Below, piece after piece: positions 15,245-25,657 of a stretch of DNA of 33,631 nucleotides. Below the pieces are notes generated by a model. The model did no database searches. It saw only the letters and a program-made list of their open reading frames with translations, and was not told the DNA's origin. The DNA lies in assembly GCF_000376265.1 (NCBI RefSeq), contig NZ_AQWU01000051.1, positions 273-33,903 of the forward strand, read 5' to 3'. The translations under genes and the position numbers were made by a program. The stretch's first letter is position 1; each line of letters starts with the position of its first letter. The stretch comes from Thermus igniterrae ATCC 700962. Lineage in GTDB: Bacteria > Deinococcota > Deinococci > Deinococcales > Thermaceae.

Positions 15245-15263
15245 TACCATAGGGCGAGGGAGG
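15245..15263 (+). promoter_or_regulatory. ftsH -10 element and ribosome binding site
   Basis: TACCAT (15245-15250) is a plausible -10 hexamer, and GGGAGG (15258-15263) is a strong Shine-Dalgarno sequence 3 nt before the ATG at 15267. The expected transcription start leaves a leader of about 10 nt. Confidence 0.45.
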
Positions 15264-15266
15264 TAG

Positions 15267-17117
15267 ATGTTGACGCAGCGGATCAACCCCTTCACCCTGG
15301 TCCTTTTGCTCCTTCTGGGCTATCTGGCCTATACCGCCTTCACCGGCCCGCCTGCCCCCACCCTCTCCTACACGGAGTTCCGGGAGCTGGTGCGCGGGGG
15401 CAAGGTGGCCGAGGTCACCCTGGAGGAAACCCGCATCCTGGGCCTCCTCAAAGAACCCGAACGCCTCCCCACCCCCAGGGGGGGAACCCAGGTGGCCCGG
15501 CGCTTCGCCGTGCCCCTGCCCCCGGCCCAGGTGGCGGACCCCGAGCTCCTGCGCTTCCTGGAGGAAAGCGGGGTCAAAATCGTCACCAAGCCCCCCTCCC
15601 TCTGGCCCAGCCTCCTCATCTACATAGGCCCCACCCTGCTCCTCATCCTCTTCTTCTGGTTCTTCTTCATGCGGGCCCAGGGCGGGGCGGGGCAGGTGAT
15701 GCAGTTCGGTCAGAGCCGGGCCCGGCAGTACGGCCGGGAAAAGCGGGTGAACACCACCTTCAAGGACGTGGCCGGCCACGAGGAGGCCAAGCGGGAGCTC
15801 ATGGAGGTGGTGGACTTCCTCAAAAACCCCCAGAAGTACCTGGAAATCGGGGCGGAAATCCCCAAGGGGGTCCTCCTGGTAGGCCCCCCCGGCACCGGCA
15901 AGACCCTCCTGGCCCGGGCCGTGGCGGGGGAGGCCGGGGTGCCCTTCTTCTCCGTCTCCGCCAGCGAGTTCATGGAGATGTTCGTGGGCGTGGGGGCGAG
16001 CCGGGTGCGCAGCCTCTTTGAGGACGCCCGCCGCAACGCCCCCAGCATCATCTTCATTGACGAGCTGGACTCCATCGGCCGCAAGCGGGGAGCGGGCATC
16101 GGCGGAGGCCACGACGAGCGGGAGCAGACCCTAAACCAGATCCTCTCGGAGATGGACGGGTTTGAGAAGGACACCAGCGTGATCGTCCTGGCCGCCACCA
16201 ACCGCCCGGACATCCTGGACCCCGCCCTCCTGCGCCCGGGGCGCTTTGATCGCCAGGTGGTGGTGGGGCTTCCCGCCCTGGAGGAGCGCAAGGAGATTCT
16301 CCTGGTGCACATGCGCAACAAGCCCGTGGCCGAGGACGTGGACGCCCTGGAGCTGGCCCACCTCACCCCGGGCTTCTCGGGGGCCGACCTGAAGAACCTG
16401 GTGAACGAGGCAGCCCTGCTGGCCGCCCGCGAGGGGGAGAGGCGCATCCAGAAGGCCCACTTCCTGAAGGCCCTGGACAAGATCGTCCTGGGCCTGGAGC
16501 GCCCCGCCCTGAAGCTCTCCGAGGAGGAGCGCCGGGCCGTGGCCTACCACGAGGCGGGGCACGCGGTGGTGGGGGAGGTCCTGCCCCACGCGGACAAGAC
16601 AGAGAAGGTCTCCATCGTGCCCCGGGGGATGGCCCTGGGGGCCCGCTGGAGCAAGCCCGAGGAGCGGGTCCTGGTCTCCCGCGACCACCTCATGGACGAG
16701 CTCGCCGTCCTCATGGCCGGCCGGGTGGCGGAGGAGCTCTTCACCGGCACGGTGACCACTGGCGCCCAGGACGACTTCAAACGGGCCACCCAACTGGCCA
16801 AGCGCATGGTCCTGGACTGGGGCATGGGGGAGCACTTCCGCAACATCGCCTGGGGCTCGGACTCCGGCCCCATCTTCCTGGGGGAGGAGATCGCCAAGAA
16901 GAAGGACCACTCCGAGGAGACCGCCCGCCTCATTGACCAGGACATCCGGCAGATCCTGGACGAGGCCTACGCCAAGGCCCGGCAGGTCCTCCTGGAGCAC
17001 GCGGAGGCCATGCACCGCATCGCCGAGGAGCTCCTCCGGGAGGAAACCATCCCCGGGGAAAGGGTCCGGGCCATCCTGAAGGAGGCCCAGGCGGTGCAAA
17101 GGAGCACGGAGGAATAG
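15267..17117 (+). CDS. ftsH: ATP-dependent membrane zinc metalloprotease
   Basis: A 616-aa membrane-anchored AAA+ protease that degrades damaged membrane and regulatory proteins. Two membrane segments flank a short periplasmic part (residues about 9-26 and 112-134, the latter [21 protein letters not shown]). The AAA module has Walker A GPPGTGKT (206-213), Walker [12 protein letters not shown] and the second region of homology [19 protein letters not shown]. The peptidase has H428-E429-A-G-H432 in [11 protein letters not shown], and the third zinc ligand is probably the aspartate in [11 protein letters not shown]. The length is typical. The ATG 15267 is supported by GGGAGG. It converges on glpD with adjoining stop codons. 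Confidence 0.97.
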   Translation: MLTQRINPFTLVLLLLLGYLAYTAFTGPPAPTLSYTEFRELVRGGKVAEVTLEETRILGLLKEPERLPTPRGGTQVARRFAVPLPPAQVADPELLRFLEESGVKIVTKPPSLWPSLLIYIGPTLLLILFFWFFFMRAQGGAGQVMQFGQSRARQYGREKRVNTTFKDVAGHEEAKRELMEVVDFLKNPQKYLEIGAEIPKGVLLVGPPGTGKTLLARAVAGEAGVPFFSVSASEFMEMFVGVGASRVRSLFEDARRNAPSIIFIDELDSIGRKRGAGIGGGHDEREQTLNQILSEMDGFEKDTSVIVLAATNRPDILDPALLRPGRFDRQVVVGLPALEERKEILLVHMRNKPVAEDVDALELAHLTPGFSGADLKNLVNEAALLAAREGERRIQKAHFLKALDKIVLGLERPALKLSEEERRAVAYHEAGHAVVGEVLPHADKTEKVSIVPRGMALGARWSKPEERVLVSRDHLMDELAVLMAGRVAEELFTGTVTTGAQDDFKRATQLAKRMVLDWGMGEHFRNIAWGSDSGPIFLGEEIAKKKDHSEETARLIDQDIRQILDEAYAKARQVLLEHAEAMHRIAEELLREETIPGERVRAILKEAQAVQRSTEE

Positions 17118-18650
17118 CTAGCAAAGCCCGGGCAAGGCCCTCCTGGCCTCCTCCAGGAGGGCCTCCTTCTTCTCCTCGTTCCAGCCCAGGAGGGGGGCCA
17201 TGAGGTGGGCCACCCGGGGCAGGGCCTCCGCCGCCGCCTCCCCGTCCAAAAAGGCCAGGCCCAGCCGGCGGGCCAGGACGTCCAGGGGCTTCGCCGCCAG
17301 CTCCCGCCGCACCGCCCAGACCACTTCCCCCTCGAGGTAGGGCCGCCCGGGCAGTAGGGGGCGCTCCCCCAGGGCCAGGACCTGGGCGGCCAGGGCCCCG
17401 TAATGGGCGTAAAGCCGCTCCCCCACCCCCTCGGGCAGGGGGGGCCGGGGTCCCACCCCCAGGAGGGGGGTGCGGTGGCTGGAGGAGGGAGGGAGGCGCC
17501 AGCCCAGGTCCGCCGCCACCCGTTCCACTAGGTCCAGGGCCATGAGGCGGAAGGTGGTCCACTTCCCCCCCACCAGGGTGTAAAGCCCCCGCTCCTCCCG
17601 GACCAGGTGGTCGCGCACCAGAAACCGGGTCTCCCCCTGGCCCACCAGGGGCCTGAGCCCGGACCAGGCGGCCCGCACCCGGCCCGAGAGGTCCCCCAGG
17701 TAGGGGCGCACCTCCTCCAGGAGGTACTGGACCTCCGCCTCCTGGGGCAGGGGGCAGGGGGTGGGCGGGGCAGGAAGGTCGGTGGTGCCCAGGAGGGCCC
17801 GGCCCCCATAGGGCAGGAGGAAGAGGACGCGGCCGTCCCGGGTGCGGGGGAGGAGGAGGCCCACCTCCAGGGGGTAGTCCAGGACCAGGTGGGCCCCGCT
17901 GGAGGGGGTAAGGAGGGGGGGAAGCGCGGGGTCCAGGAGGCGGCGCACCCGGTCCGCCTGGGGGCCGGCGGCGTTCACCACCGCCTTGGCCCAGACCTCC
18001 CGCTCCCGCCCCATGAGGCGGTCGCGCACCACCGCCCCCTGCACCCGTCCCCCCCGGAGGAGGAAACCGGTGGCCTCGGCATGGTTCAGGGCCACCGCCC
18101 CCCGCGCCAGGGCGGAGAGGACCAGGGCCAGGTTCAGCCGGTAGTCCAGGAACTGGCCGTCCCAGTAGAGGACCCCTCCCAGGGTGGGGGGCAGGTCGGG
18201 GAAGAGGGCCCGCACCTCCCGGGGGGAGGCGTAGCGGCTCGCCCCCAGGCGCCGCCCGCCCGCCAGAAGGTCGTAGAGCCTTAGGCCGGTCCAGTAGTAG
18301 GGGACCTCGAGGGGACGGAAGAGGGGGGTGAGGAGGCGGAGGGGCCGGGCCAGATGGGGGGCCAGGCCCATGACCACCTTGCGCTCCCTGAGGGCGTCCA
18401 CCACCAGCCGGAGCTGGCGCCGGTCCAGGCGCCTTAGGGCCAGCTCCAGGTAGCGCACCCCCCCGTGGAGGAGCTTGGTGGAGCGGCTGCTGGTGCCCGA
18501 GGCGAAGTCCCCCGCCTCCACCAGGGCCGCCTTTAGGCCCCGCAGGGTGGCCTCCCAGAGCACCCCTGCCCCCGTGGCCCCCCCGCCGATGACCAAGAGG
18601 TCAAACTCCTCCCCCAGCCTTTCCCAAAGGGCCGCCCGCTCCGGGGTCAT
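17118..18650 (-). CDS. glpD: Aerobic glycerol-3-phosphate dehydrogenase (FAD)
   Basis: A 510-aa flavoprotein that oxidises sn-glycerol 3-phosphate to dihydroxyacetone phosphate and passes electrons to quinone at the membrane. The dinucleotide fold is [32 protein letters not shown], followed by the family signature [30 protein letters not shown] and the SGLRPLV segment are further GlpD landmarks, and a C-terminal DAO_C domain ([26 protein letters not shown]) is present. It is the last gene of the sugar/glycerol operon. Its ATG overlaps the glpK stop by 4 nt (ATGA), so kinase and dehydrogenase are made together. Confidence 0.95.
   Translation of the reverse strand: MTPERAALWERLGEEFDLLVIGGGATGAGVLWEATLRGLKAALVEAGDFASGTSSRSTKLLHGGVRYLELALRRLDRRQLRLVVDALRERKVVMGLAPHLARPLRLLTPLFRPLEVPYYWTGLRLYDLLAGGRRLGASRYASPREVRALFPDLPPTLGGVLYWDGQFLDYRLNLALVLSALARGAVALNHAEATGFLLRGGRVQGAVVRDRLMGREREVWAKAVVNAAGPQADRVRRLLDPALPPLLTPSSGAHLVLDYPLEVGLLLPRTRDGRVLFLLPYGGRALLGTTDLPAPPTPCPLPQEAEVQYLLEEVRPYLGDLSGRVRAAWSGLRPLVGQGETRFLVRDHLVREERGLYTLVGGKWTTFRLMALDLVERVAADLGWRLPPSSSHRTPLLGVGPRPPLPEGVGERLYAHYGALAAQVLALGERPLLPGRPYLEGEVVWAVRRELAAKPLDVLARRLGLAFLDGEAAAEALPRVAHLMAPLLGWNEEKKEALLEEARRALPGLC
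17135..17164 (+). terminator. Hairpin terminator of ftsH inside the 3' end of glpD
   Basis: A perfect 12-bp stem (AGGCCCTCCTGG with CCAGGAGGGCCT) and a 6-nt loop begin 17 nt after the ftsH stop. On the plus strand it is followed by the pyrimidine-rich CCTTCTTCTCCTCGTT. The whole element lies within codons for the C-terminus of glpD on the other strand. Confidence 0.5.
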
Positions 18651-20140
18651 CCCTCCTCCCGGGCCCAGCCCATGGCCCGCGCCACCGCCCGCCGCCAGCC
18701 CAGGAAGAGGGCCTGGCGCCTGGCTTCAGGCATCTGGGGGAGGAAGCGGGCCTCCTCCCGCCAGGCCCCCCGGACCCCTTCCAGGTCCAGGGCCCCCGCC
18801 CCCACCCCGGCCATCAGGGCCGCCCCCAGGGCGGTGGTCTCCGTCACCCTAGGCCGCAGGACCGGCACCCCCAGGAGGTCGGCCTGGATCTGGAGGAAGA
18901 GGGCGTTGGCCGCCATCCCCCCGTCCACCCTAAGCTCCCTCAGGGGCACCCCCGCGGCCTCCGCCATGGCCAGGGCCACCTCCCCCACCTGGAAGGCCAC
19001 CCCCTCCAGGGCCGCCCGGGCCAGGTGGGCCCGCCCCGTCCCCCGGGTGAGGCCCAGGATGGCCCCCCGGGCGTAGGGGTCCCAGTGGGGGGCCCCCAGG
19101 CCGATGAAGGCGGGCACCAGGTAGACCCCGCCCGTGTCCGCCACCTCCCCCGCCAGGGCCTCCACCTCCTTGGCCTCCCGCACCAGGCCCAGGTCCCTCA
19201 GCCACCCCACCACCGCCCCCGCCACGAAGACGCTTCCCTCCAGGGCGTAGGTGGGCCTTTCCCCCATGACCCAGGCCAGGGTGGTGAGGAGGCCCTCCGG
19301 GGGAGAGGCCGGCCCGTCCCCGGTGTTCAGGAGGAGAAAGGCCCCGGTGCCGTAGGTGCACTTCCCCTCCCCCGGGTCCAGGGCCGCCTGGCCGAAGAGG
19401 GCCGCCTGCTGGTCCCCCAAGACCCCGCGGATGGGGATGGCGGCCCCGAAGAGCCCGGGCAGGGTCTCGCCGAAGTCCCCGTCCGAGGGGCGCACCTCGG
19501 GGAGCATGGCCCGGGGGATGCCCAGGGCCTCCAGAAGCTCTTCGTCCCAGGAGAGGGTGTGGAGGTTGAAGAGGAGGGTGCGGCTGGCGTTGCTGGGGTC
19601 GGTGGCGTGGACCCTGCCCCCGGTGAGGCGGTAGAGGAGCCAGGTGTCCACGGTGCCGAAGAGGACCTCCCCCCGCTCAGCCCTCTCCCGGAGGCCGGGG
19701 AGGGCCTCGAGGAGCCAGGCCAGCTTGCTCCCCGAGAAGTAGGGGTCCAGGAGGAGGCCCGTGCGCTCCCGAAAGAGGGGTTCCAGCCCCTCCGCCTTGA
19801 GGGCCTCGCACAGGGGGGCGGTGCGCCGGTCCTGCCAGACGATGGCCCGGTGGAGGGGCCGCCCCGTATCCCGCTCCCAGACCAGGGTGGTCTCCCGCTG
19901 GTTGGTGAGGCCCAGGGCGATGACCTCCTCCCCCCCCACCCCGGCCCGCCGCAAGGCCTCCCGGGCCGCCCAAAGCTGGCCCTCCCAGATCTCCTGGGGG
20001 TCGTGCTCCACCCAGCCCGGCTCCGGGTAGTGCTGGGTGAGCTCCCGCTGGGCCATGGCCACCACCTCTCCCTCTGGGGTGAAGAGGAAGGCGCGGCTGC
20101 TGGTGGTGCCCTGGTCCAAGGCCAAAAGGTACCGTCTCAT
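18647..20140 (-). CDS. glpK: Glycerol kinase
   Basis: A 497-aa FGGY-family kinase that phosphorylates glycerol to sn-glycerol 3-phosphate. It opens with the phosphate-binding motif [15 protein letters not shown] and contains [63 protein letters not shown] and [22 protein letters not shown], all typical of GlpK. The length matches the family. It overlaps galT upstream and glpD downstream, in both cases by ATGA, which ties glycerol use to the galactose enzyme. No glycerol facilitator (glpF) gene is present in the operon. Confidence 0.97.
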   Translation of the reverse strand: MRRYLLALDQGTTSSRAFLFTPEGEVVAMAQRELTQHYPEPGWVEHDPQEIWEGQLWAAREALRRAGVGGEEVIALGLTNQRETTLVWERDTGRPLHRAIVWQDRRTAPLCEALKAEGLEPLFRERTGLLLDPYFSGSKLAWLLEALPGLRERAERGEVLFGTVDTWLLYRLTGGRVHATDPSNASRTLLFNLHTLSWDEELLEALGIPRAMLPEVRPSDGDFGETLPGLFGAAIPIRGVLGDQQAALFGQAALDPGEGKCTYGTGAFLLLNTGDGPASPPEGLLTTLAWVMGERPTYALEGSVFVAGAVVGWLRDLGLVREAKEVEALAGEVADTGGVYLVPAFIGLGAPHWDPYARGAILGLTRGTGRAHLARAALEGVAFQVGEVALAMAEAAGVPLRELRVDGGMAANALFLQIQADLLGVPVLRPRVTETTALGAALMAGVGAGALDLEGVRGAWREEARFLPQMPEARRQALFLGWRRAVARAMGWAREEG

Positions 20141-21183
20141 AAGGCCTCCCTTAGCCTCCTGGCGGTGTCCTCGGGCAGGGCGTCCACCACGAAGGTCCCC
20201 GCCCCAAGCTCGGTGCCCGCCAGGAACTTGAGCTTCTCCTTGGTGCGCCTGGGCGGGTAGAACTCCACGTGGAAGTGGAAGGTGCGCTCCTCCCCCAGGG
20301 GGGCGGCGTGGAAGGCCATCACGTAGGGGAAGGGCTCGCCGTAGAGGGCGTCGTAGCGGGCCACCACCCGGCCCAGGAGCCGGGCAAAGGCGGCCATCTC
20401 CCCCTCGCTGAAGGTCCAGGGCCCGGGGTGGCGCTCCTCGGGAACCACCCAGACCTCAAAGGGGTAGCGGGCAAAGGGAGGGACGAAGGCCCAAAAACCC
20501 TCCTCCCCGTCCACCCGGTAGGGCTCCAGATGGGGCAGGAGTTCCAGGAGCACCGGCCTCTCCCGGAAGGCCCGGGCCTCCCGCTCCAGGAGGGGGGGCA
20601 CGAAGGGGTAGGCGTAGACCTGGCCGTGGGGGTGGTGCAGGGTCACCCCCACGGCCTCCCCCCGGTTCTCAAAGGGCATGACGAAGCGCACCCCCTCCTG
20701 GGCGTAAAGGGCGGCGTAACGGTCGCGCCAGACCCAGGCCAGGAGGAGCCTCTCCTCCTCGGAGAGGGTGGCCAGGCTGCCCACATGGGCCGGGGTATAG
20801 ACCACCACCTCAGAGCGGCCTCTGGCCTCCCCCGCGGGCACGGGCAGGCCCTCAGGGGGAGGCGGGGGGGTGGGGACCAGGGAGGGAAAGCGGTTTTCAA
20901 AGACGGCCACCTGGAAGGTGGGGAAGGGGATCTCCGTGGGAAATCCCCCTGGCTGGCTGGGGCAGAGGGGGCAGTGCTCCTTGGGGGGGAGGAAGGTGCG
21001 CTCCTGGCGGTGGGCGGCGTAGACCACCCACTCCCCCCGCAGGGGATGGTAGCGGAGGTGGGGGGCAGGGGCGGAGGCCTCCTCGGGCTCGGGCAGAGGG
21101 GGGGCCTCGAGGGGCTCCAGGGCGTAGAGGATGAGCTCCCGGCCATCTGGCTTGCGGTGGATACGCCTATAAAAGGGGCTCAT
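20137..21183 (-). CDS. galT: Galactose-1-phosphate uridylyltransferase
   Basis: A 348-aa HIT-superfamily enzyme of the Leloir pathway that exchanges UMP between UDP-glucose and galactose 1-phosphate. The active-site H184-P-H186-G-Q188 lies in [15 protein letters not shown]186 being the nucleophile by family knowledge. A CPLCP pair near residue 72 resembles the zinc site of GalT, and a C-terminal HFHVEFYPP segment completes the second HIT-like repeat. The length is typical. The ATG 21183 follows the GH2 gene after 56 nt. galK and galE are not in the window, so they must be encoded elsewhere if the pathway is complete. Confidence 0.95.
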   Translation of the reverse strand: MSPFYRRIHRKPDGRELILYALEPLEAPPLPEPEEASAPAPHLRYHPLRGEWVVYAAHRQERTFLPPKEHCPLCPSQPGGFPTEIPFPTFQVAVFENRFPSLVPTPPPPPEGLPVPAGEARGRSEVVVYTPAHVGSLATLSEEERLLLAWVWRDRYAALYAQEGVRFVMPFENRGEAVGVTLHHPHGQVYAYPFVPPLLEREARAFRERPVLLELLPHLEPYRVDGEEGFWAFVPPFARYPFEVWVVPEERHPGPWTFSEGEMAAFARLLGRVVARYDALYGEPFPYVMAFHAAPLGEERTFHFHVEFYPPRRTKEKLKFLAGTELGAGTFVVDALPEDTARRLREAL

Positions 21184-21194
21184 AGTCCAAGTTC

Positions 21195-21200
21195 AGCTTA
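21195..21200 (-). promoter_or_regulatory. Possible internal -10 element before galT
   Basis: TAAGCT on the minus strand lies 11 nt before the galT ATG, in the only sizeable gap (56 nt) of the sugar operon. There is no supporting -35 hexamer, so it is a weak candidate. Confidence 0.28.
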
Positions 21201-21239
21201 AGGCGTCCTACCCCCTCACCCTCCTCCCCCCAGCCCCCA

Positions 21240-23288
21240 TCACCACGCCACCCCGGGGGGCAGGATGGGCTCCAGGTACTCCAGGAGGAGGACCTGCCGC
21301 GACCAAAGCCGCTCTCCCTCCCAGGCCTCCCCCACCAGGCGGTAGGGCCCCGGGGGAAGGCCCCTTAAGGCCTCCTGCAGGGGGGCCCAGCGGGCCTGGA
21401 CCTCGAGGGGTTCCTCCCAAAGCCCCATGAGCTGAAACACCCGCCGCACCTCCCCCGCTCCTAGGGCCACCTCCTCCGCCAGGAGGTCAAGCTGCTCCCT
21501 TCCCTCCAGCCAAAGGCGCACCTGGAGGGCCAGGGGCCGGTCCAGGTCGTTCACCACCCAGGCCTCCATGAGGGGAGGCCCCCCCACCTCCACCCGCTCC
21601 CGGTAGGGCACCAGGGAGAGGAGGACGGGGGAGCTGGCCTCCTTGAGGGCGTAAAACCCCTTCTTGGGCACCCGCTCCACGTCCAGGACCGCCCAGGTAA
21701 TCCCCTCCCAGGGCTCAAAGAACATGAACTGGAAGTAGCCCACGACCTTCCCCTTGGCCCGGCGGTAGGCGTGGACGGCAAAACTGAGGAGCCTCGCCTG
21801 GTAGTCCTGGGAGTTTTCCACAAAGGCCTCCAGGCTGTCCCCCACCTCCACCCCCGCCACCCGGAAGGTCTCGTGGGGCTGGAAGTTGTGGTAGGCGTAG
21901 GCCTCCCACTGAGGGGGCCAGGCGGCCTCCCCCAGGACCCGCCTGAGGAGCTCCGCCCGGGGCAGGGCCTGGGCCCCGAACTCCGAGGGCAGGGGTGCCC
22001 CCGGCAGGGCCAGGAAGTCCCGCAGGTGGCCCCAGTACCAGCCGGGGTAGGGGTGCTCCCGGAAGTCCGAGGCCTCCTTCACCGGCCTGGTGGGGTCCTG
22101 GGCGCGGATCTCCCCCGCCAGGAGGGGCCCCAGGGTATGGCGGCCGTGGGTGGGCTCGTTCTGGGCGCACCAGAGGTAGATGGAGGGGTGGGCCCCCAGG
22201 GCCTCCACCATGGCCCGTGCCTGGCGCACCGCCTCCTGGGCGAAGGCCTCGTCCGGGGCGTAGCCCCACTGCAGGGGAAAGTCCTGCCAGACCAGAATCC
22301 CCTCCCGGTCGCAGGCCTGGTAGAAGGCGGGGTGGGTGATGTGCGCGTGGACCCGCACGGCGTTCAGGTGGGCCTCCTTGAGGAGGGCCACGTCCCTTTG
22401 CGCCTGGGCCTCGGTGTAGCCCGCCAGCCACTGGGTGGGGATGGCGTTGGTGCCCCTCAGGAAGAGCCGCCGGCCGTTCAGGAGAAGCCAGCCCTCAGGG
22501 TCCAGGGCCACGGTGCGGAAGCCTAAGGGGGCGGCCAGGGTGGCACCCAGCAGGCTGGCCTCGAGGCGGTAGAGATGGGGAAAGCCCCGCTCCCACACCT
22601 CCCAAAGGGGCATGGCGGGCAGGTCCCAGACCACCTCCCCCCAGGCCCGTCCCCCCGCCCCCTCCAGCACCGCCTCCTTCTCCAGGGCCTCCCCGGGGAA
22701 GTTCTCCGGCTGGAGGGAAAGGCGTACCGCTTCCCGAAAAGGCCCAGGGGTGTCCAGGAGAAGCCGCACCAGAAGCCGCCATCCCCCCGCCCGGGGGTAG
22801 AGGCGGTGGGTGAGGGCCAAGAGGGCCACCTCATGATGAAAGAAGAGCTCCACACCCCCCCAAAGCCCCCCGGTGCCCCGCTCCTGGCCCCGCTCCGTGG
22901 TCCCCCCCGGGCGGCAGTCGTGCTGGCCGAACACCCCCTTGATCTGCCGCTTGAAGCGGGGCCACTGGCCCAGGGGCTCCTTGGGGGCGGAAACCCTCAG
23001 GAAAAGCTCCCGCCCCGGGGGAAGCTCCAGGAGCCAGGGGAAGAAGTACCCCTCGTGCCGCCCCAAGGGGCGCCCCTCCAGCCAGGCCTCCTGGTAGTAG
23101 TCGCCCCAAGCGCGCAAGAAACGCCGCCCCTCCCCTTCCGGGAGCTCCAGCCGGTACCAGCCCACCTCGGCCTCGAGGCCCTCCAGGCTCCACTGGTGGG
23201 GCAGGGCCACCTCCCGCCACCCCGCCTCAGGAAGCCCCTCGGGCTCCTCGGCCCCGTGGGCCAAAAAGAGCGCCCGCTCCAGCCTCAT
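21240..23288 (-). CDS. Glycoside hydrolase family 2 (beta-galactosidase/beta-mannosidase-like)
   Basis: A 682-aa retaining beta-glycosidase. An N-terminal jelly-roll (LPHQWSLEGLEAEVGWYRLELPEGEGRRFLRAWGDYYQEAWLEGRPLGRHEGYFFPW), an immunoglobulin-like region and a TIM barrel starting at WLLLNGRRLFLRGTNAIPTQW are visible. The acid/base is E378 in YLWCAQNEP and the nucleophile E436 in LPSEFGAQALP. This pair is more like the beta-mannosidase/exo-glucosaminidase branch of GH2 than classical LacZ, so the sugar specificity is open; galT downstream favours a galactoside. There is no signal peptide, so it acts on imported oligosaccharides. Its start overlaps the end of the GH31 gene by 4 nt. Confidence 0.88.
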   Translation of the reverse strand: MRLERALFLAHGAEEPEGLPEAGWREVALPHQWSLEGLEAEVGWYRLELPEGEGRRFLRAWGDYYQEAWLEGRPLGRHEGYFFPWLLELPPGRELFLRVSAPKEPLGQWPRFKRQIKGVFGQHDCRPGGTTERGQERGTGGLWGGVELFFHHEVALLALTHRLYPRAGGWRLLVRLLLDTPGPFREAVRLSLQPENFPGEALEKEAVLEGAGGRAWGEVVWDLPAMPLWEVWERGFPHLYRLEASLLGATLAAPLGFRTVALDPEGWLLLNGRRLFLRGTNAIPTQWLAGYTEAQAQRDVALLKEAHLNAVRVHAHITHPAFYQACDREGILVWQDFPLQWGYAPDEAFAQEAVRQARAMVEALGAHPSIYLWCAQNEPTHGRHTLGPLLAGEIRAQDPTRPVKEASDFREHPYPGWYWGHLRDFLALPGAPLPSEFGAQALPRAELLRRVLGEAAWPPQWEAYAYHNFQPHETFRVAGVEVGDSLEAFVENSQDYQARLLSFAVHAYRRAKGKVVGYFQFMFFEPWEGITWAVLDVERVPKKGFYALKEASSPVLLSLVPYRERVEVGGPPLMEAWVVNDLDRPLALQVRLWLEGREQLDLLAEEVALGAGEVRRVFQLMGLWEEPLEVQARWAPLQEALRGLPPGPYRLVGEAWEGERLWSRQVLLLEYLEPILPPGVAW

Positions 23289-25654
23289 GCCACCACCTCC
23301 AAAAAGGCCTCCTCAAAGGGAGGAAGCCACACCCGCCCCTCCTTTGCTTCCAGCAAACGGCCCCCCACCCAAGCCCCCCGGAGCCTCCTGCCAAAGAGCC
23401 TCAGGCCAAGCTCCCTCCAGGGCCAGGGGTAGGCCCCTTCCGCTTCCCAAAGGAGGCGGAAACCTCCTTGCGCAGGCAGGAGGCGGAAGCGGTCCTCCCG
23501 GTGGGGGCCTTCCCCATCCCCCTCGTCCCAGAAGAGAACCCCTTCCGCCCCCTCCATCCCCGGGTAGAGGTGGAGGACCAAGCCCTCCCCCTCCAAAAGG
23601 GGCAAGGCGCTACCCGCCCGCACCAAAAGGGGGATGGCGGTGAGGGGAGCAGGAAGCCGCACCCAGCCCGGCCCCTCCCAGAGCCGGTCCTCCCCCCAGG
23701 CATACCAGACCCCCCGGGGCAGGGGTACCTCCTTAGCCCGGGCCCCCTCCTCCAGTACCGGGGCCACCAGGAGGGCCTCCCCCAGCCCAAAGGCCTCCTC
23801 GGTGTAGGGCCCCCCGTCCAGGAAGAGGGGCCGGAGGAGAAGCCTTCCTTCCCGGGCCGCCCGCCAGGCCAGGGTGTAGAGGTAGGGTAGGAGGGCCTCC
23901 CGGAGGGCGAGGGCCTCCCTTACCCCCTCCAGCACCTCCTCCCCCAGGCGCCAAGGCTCCCGGCGCCTGGTCCAAAAGGCGGAGTGCTGGCGGAAAAAGG
24001 GGGTGAGGGCGGCCAGCTGAAACCAGCGCAGATAAAGCTCAGGGCTAGGGTTGCCGCTGAACCCCCCGATGTCCGAACCCACAAAGGGCACCCCGGAGAG
24101 GGAAAGCCCCAGAAGGGCCCGCAGGGTGGTCCTGAGCCCCTCCCAGGTGCTCTCCACATCCCCGGTCCAGGCCCAGGCGTAGCGCTGTACCCCGGCAAAC
24201 CCCGAGCGGGTGAGGAGGAAGGGGCGCCCTTCCGGGGCACGTTCCCGAAATCCTTCCCAGGTAGCCCGGGCCATGAGGAGGCCATAGAGGTTATGGGCCA
24301 GGAGGTGGTCCCCGCCTTGGCCCTCGAGGGCGTGGCGCACCCCCCTGGGGAAGGTGGGTTCCCCCCAGGCGGCGAAGAGGGCCGGTTCGTTCATGTCCAG
24401 CCAGAAGCCGGAAACCCCATTCTCCAGGAAATCCCCCACCTTCTCCCCCCACCAGGCCCGGGCCCTGGGGTGGGTGAAGTCGGGGAAGGCGGCCAGGTGA
24501 GGCCAGACCGGCCCCTGGAAGACCTCCCCGGAGGGCAGGCGGCAGAAGACCCCCTCCCGGAGCCCCTCCTCGTAGGGGGGAAAACCCGCCTCCCTCTTGA
24601 CCCCCGGGTCCAGGATGAGCACCGTGCGCACCCCCTGGGCCCGGAAGCGGGCCACCATGCCGGGGAAGTCGGGGAAACGGGCCTCGTCTACGGTGAAGAC
24701 CCGGTAGCCCCGCATGTGGTCAATGTCCAGGTGGATGGCCCTAAGGGGTAGGCCCCGCTCCAAAAAGCCCGCCACCACCCCTTCCACCTCCTCCTGGGTC
24801 TTAAGTCCCCAGCGGGCGAAGTGAAACCCCAAGGCCCAGCGGGGGGGCAGGGAGGGCAGGCCGGTGAGGCGGAGGTAGCGGGCAAGGGCCTCCTCCAAAG
24901 GGCCCGGGACTAGGTAGTAGCGGAAAGGCCCCCCATAAAAGGCCACCAGGCCTTCCTCTCCCCGCAGATCCACCAGGCCCTCGGCGGGGTTCTCATAGAA
25001 GGCCAGGTACCCCCCTTCGGGCAGGAGGGAAAGCCAGAGGGGCACGGAAAGGTACAAGGGATCCTCCCCCGGGCCATAACTTCCCCCGGGGTCCCGGTTC
25101 CAGAGGCGGAAAACCCCACCCCGCCGGTCCAGGGGAAAGGCCCGCTCCCCCAGGCCTAAGACCCGCTCCCCAGGGGCCAGGGCCACCCGGTACCGCCAGG
25201 CCCGGTGCGCCCCCCAAGAGGCCATCTGGGGGTAGGCCTCCCGCCGCAGAAGCCGTCCTTGGGCATCCAGCAGTTCCAGGCCCTCCTCCCCCACCCTCAG
25301 GGCCATGCGGGGGGTCTTGAGGAGGTCCTCCCCCAAGCGCTGGGGCTCAAAGGGCTCCAGGGGCTCCGCCAGGGCATAAGGGGGCAGGGCCTCCTCCGGG
25401 GCCCAGGCGAGGCAGAGGAGGTCCTCCCCCAGGAAGACCGCCCTGAGCTCGGCCTCGAGGAAGCGGACGCGAACCCCACCAGGGATGGGCTCCAGGCCCA
25501 GGGGCCGCCCCACCCCCTGCCAGCGGGGCTCCTGGGGCCTGCCCTCCAGCCGGTCCCGTACCCAGGCGTAGCGCACCGCCTGGCCCAGGATGCTGGGCCC
25601 GAGGAGCCAGGCCATCCGCACCGCGTTGTGCAAGACCTTGGCCAGACCCCGCAT
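23285..25654 (-). CDS. Glycoside hydrolase family 31 (alpha-glycosidase)
   Basis: A 789-aa retaining alpha-glycosidase. The nucleophile is D420 in FWLDMNEPALF, the GH31 signature, and the acid/base is probably D499 in QRYAWAWTGDVESTW. PFVGSDIGGFSG and FRQHS follow as in family members. The N-terminal beta-sandwich (GVRVRFLEAELRAVFLGEDLLCLAW) and C-terminal beta-domains are present. GH31 includes alpha-glucosidases, alpha-xylosidases and alpha-galactosidases, and the sequence alone does not decide between them. There is no signal peptide, so it is cytoplasmic. It begins 3 nt after the transporter stop and overlaps the GH2 gene by 4 nt, so the two glycosidases are translated together and likely act in sequence. 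Confidence 0.9.
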   Translation of the reverse strand: MRGLAKVLHNAVRMAWLLGPSILGQAVRYAWVRDRLEGRPQEPRWQGVGRPLGLEPIPGGVRVRFLEAELRAVFLGEDLLCLAWAPEEALPPYALAEPLEPFEPQRLGEDLLKTPRMALRVGEEGLELLDAQGRLLRREAYPQMASWGAHRAWRYRVALAPGERVLGLGERAFPLDRRGGVFRLWNRDPGGSYGPGEDPLYLSVPLWLSLLPEGGYLAFYENPAEGLVDLRGEEGLVAFYGGPFRYYLVPGPLEEALARYLRLTGLPSLPPRWALGFHFARWGLKTQEEVEGVVAGFLERGLPLRAIHLDIDHMRGYRVFTVDEARFPDFPGMVARFRAQGVRTVLILDPGVKREAGFPPYEEGLREGVFCRLPSGEVFQGPVWPHLAAFPDFTHPRARAWWGEKVGDFLENGVSGFWLDMNEPALFAAWGEPTFPRGVRHALEGQGGDHLLAHNLYGLLMARATWEGFRERAPEGRPFLLTRSGFAGVQRYAWAWTGDVESTWEGLRTTLRALLGLSLSGVPFVGSDIGGFSGNPSPELYLRWFQLAALTPFFRQHSAFWTRRREPWRLGEEVLEGVREALALREALLPYLYTLAWRAAREGRLLLRPLFLDGGPYTEEAFGLGEALLVAPVLEEGARAKEVPLPRGVWYAWGEDRLWEGPGWVRLPAPLTAIPLLVRAGSALPLLEGEGLVLHLYPGMEGAEGVLFWDEGDGEGPHREDRFRLLPAQGGFRLLWEAEGAYPWPWRELGLRLFGRRLRGAWVGGRLLEAKEGRVWLPPFEEAFLEVVA

Positions 25655-25657
25655 GGC

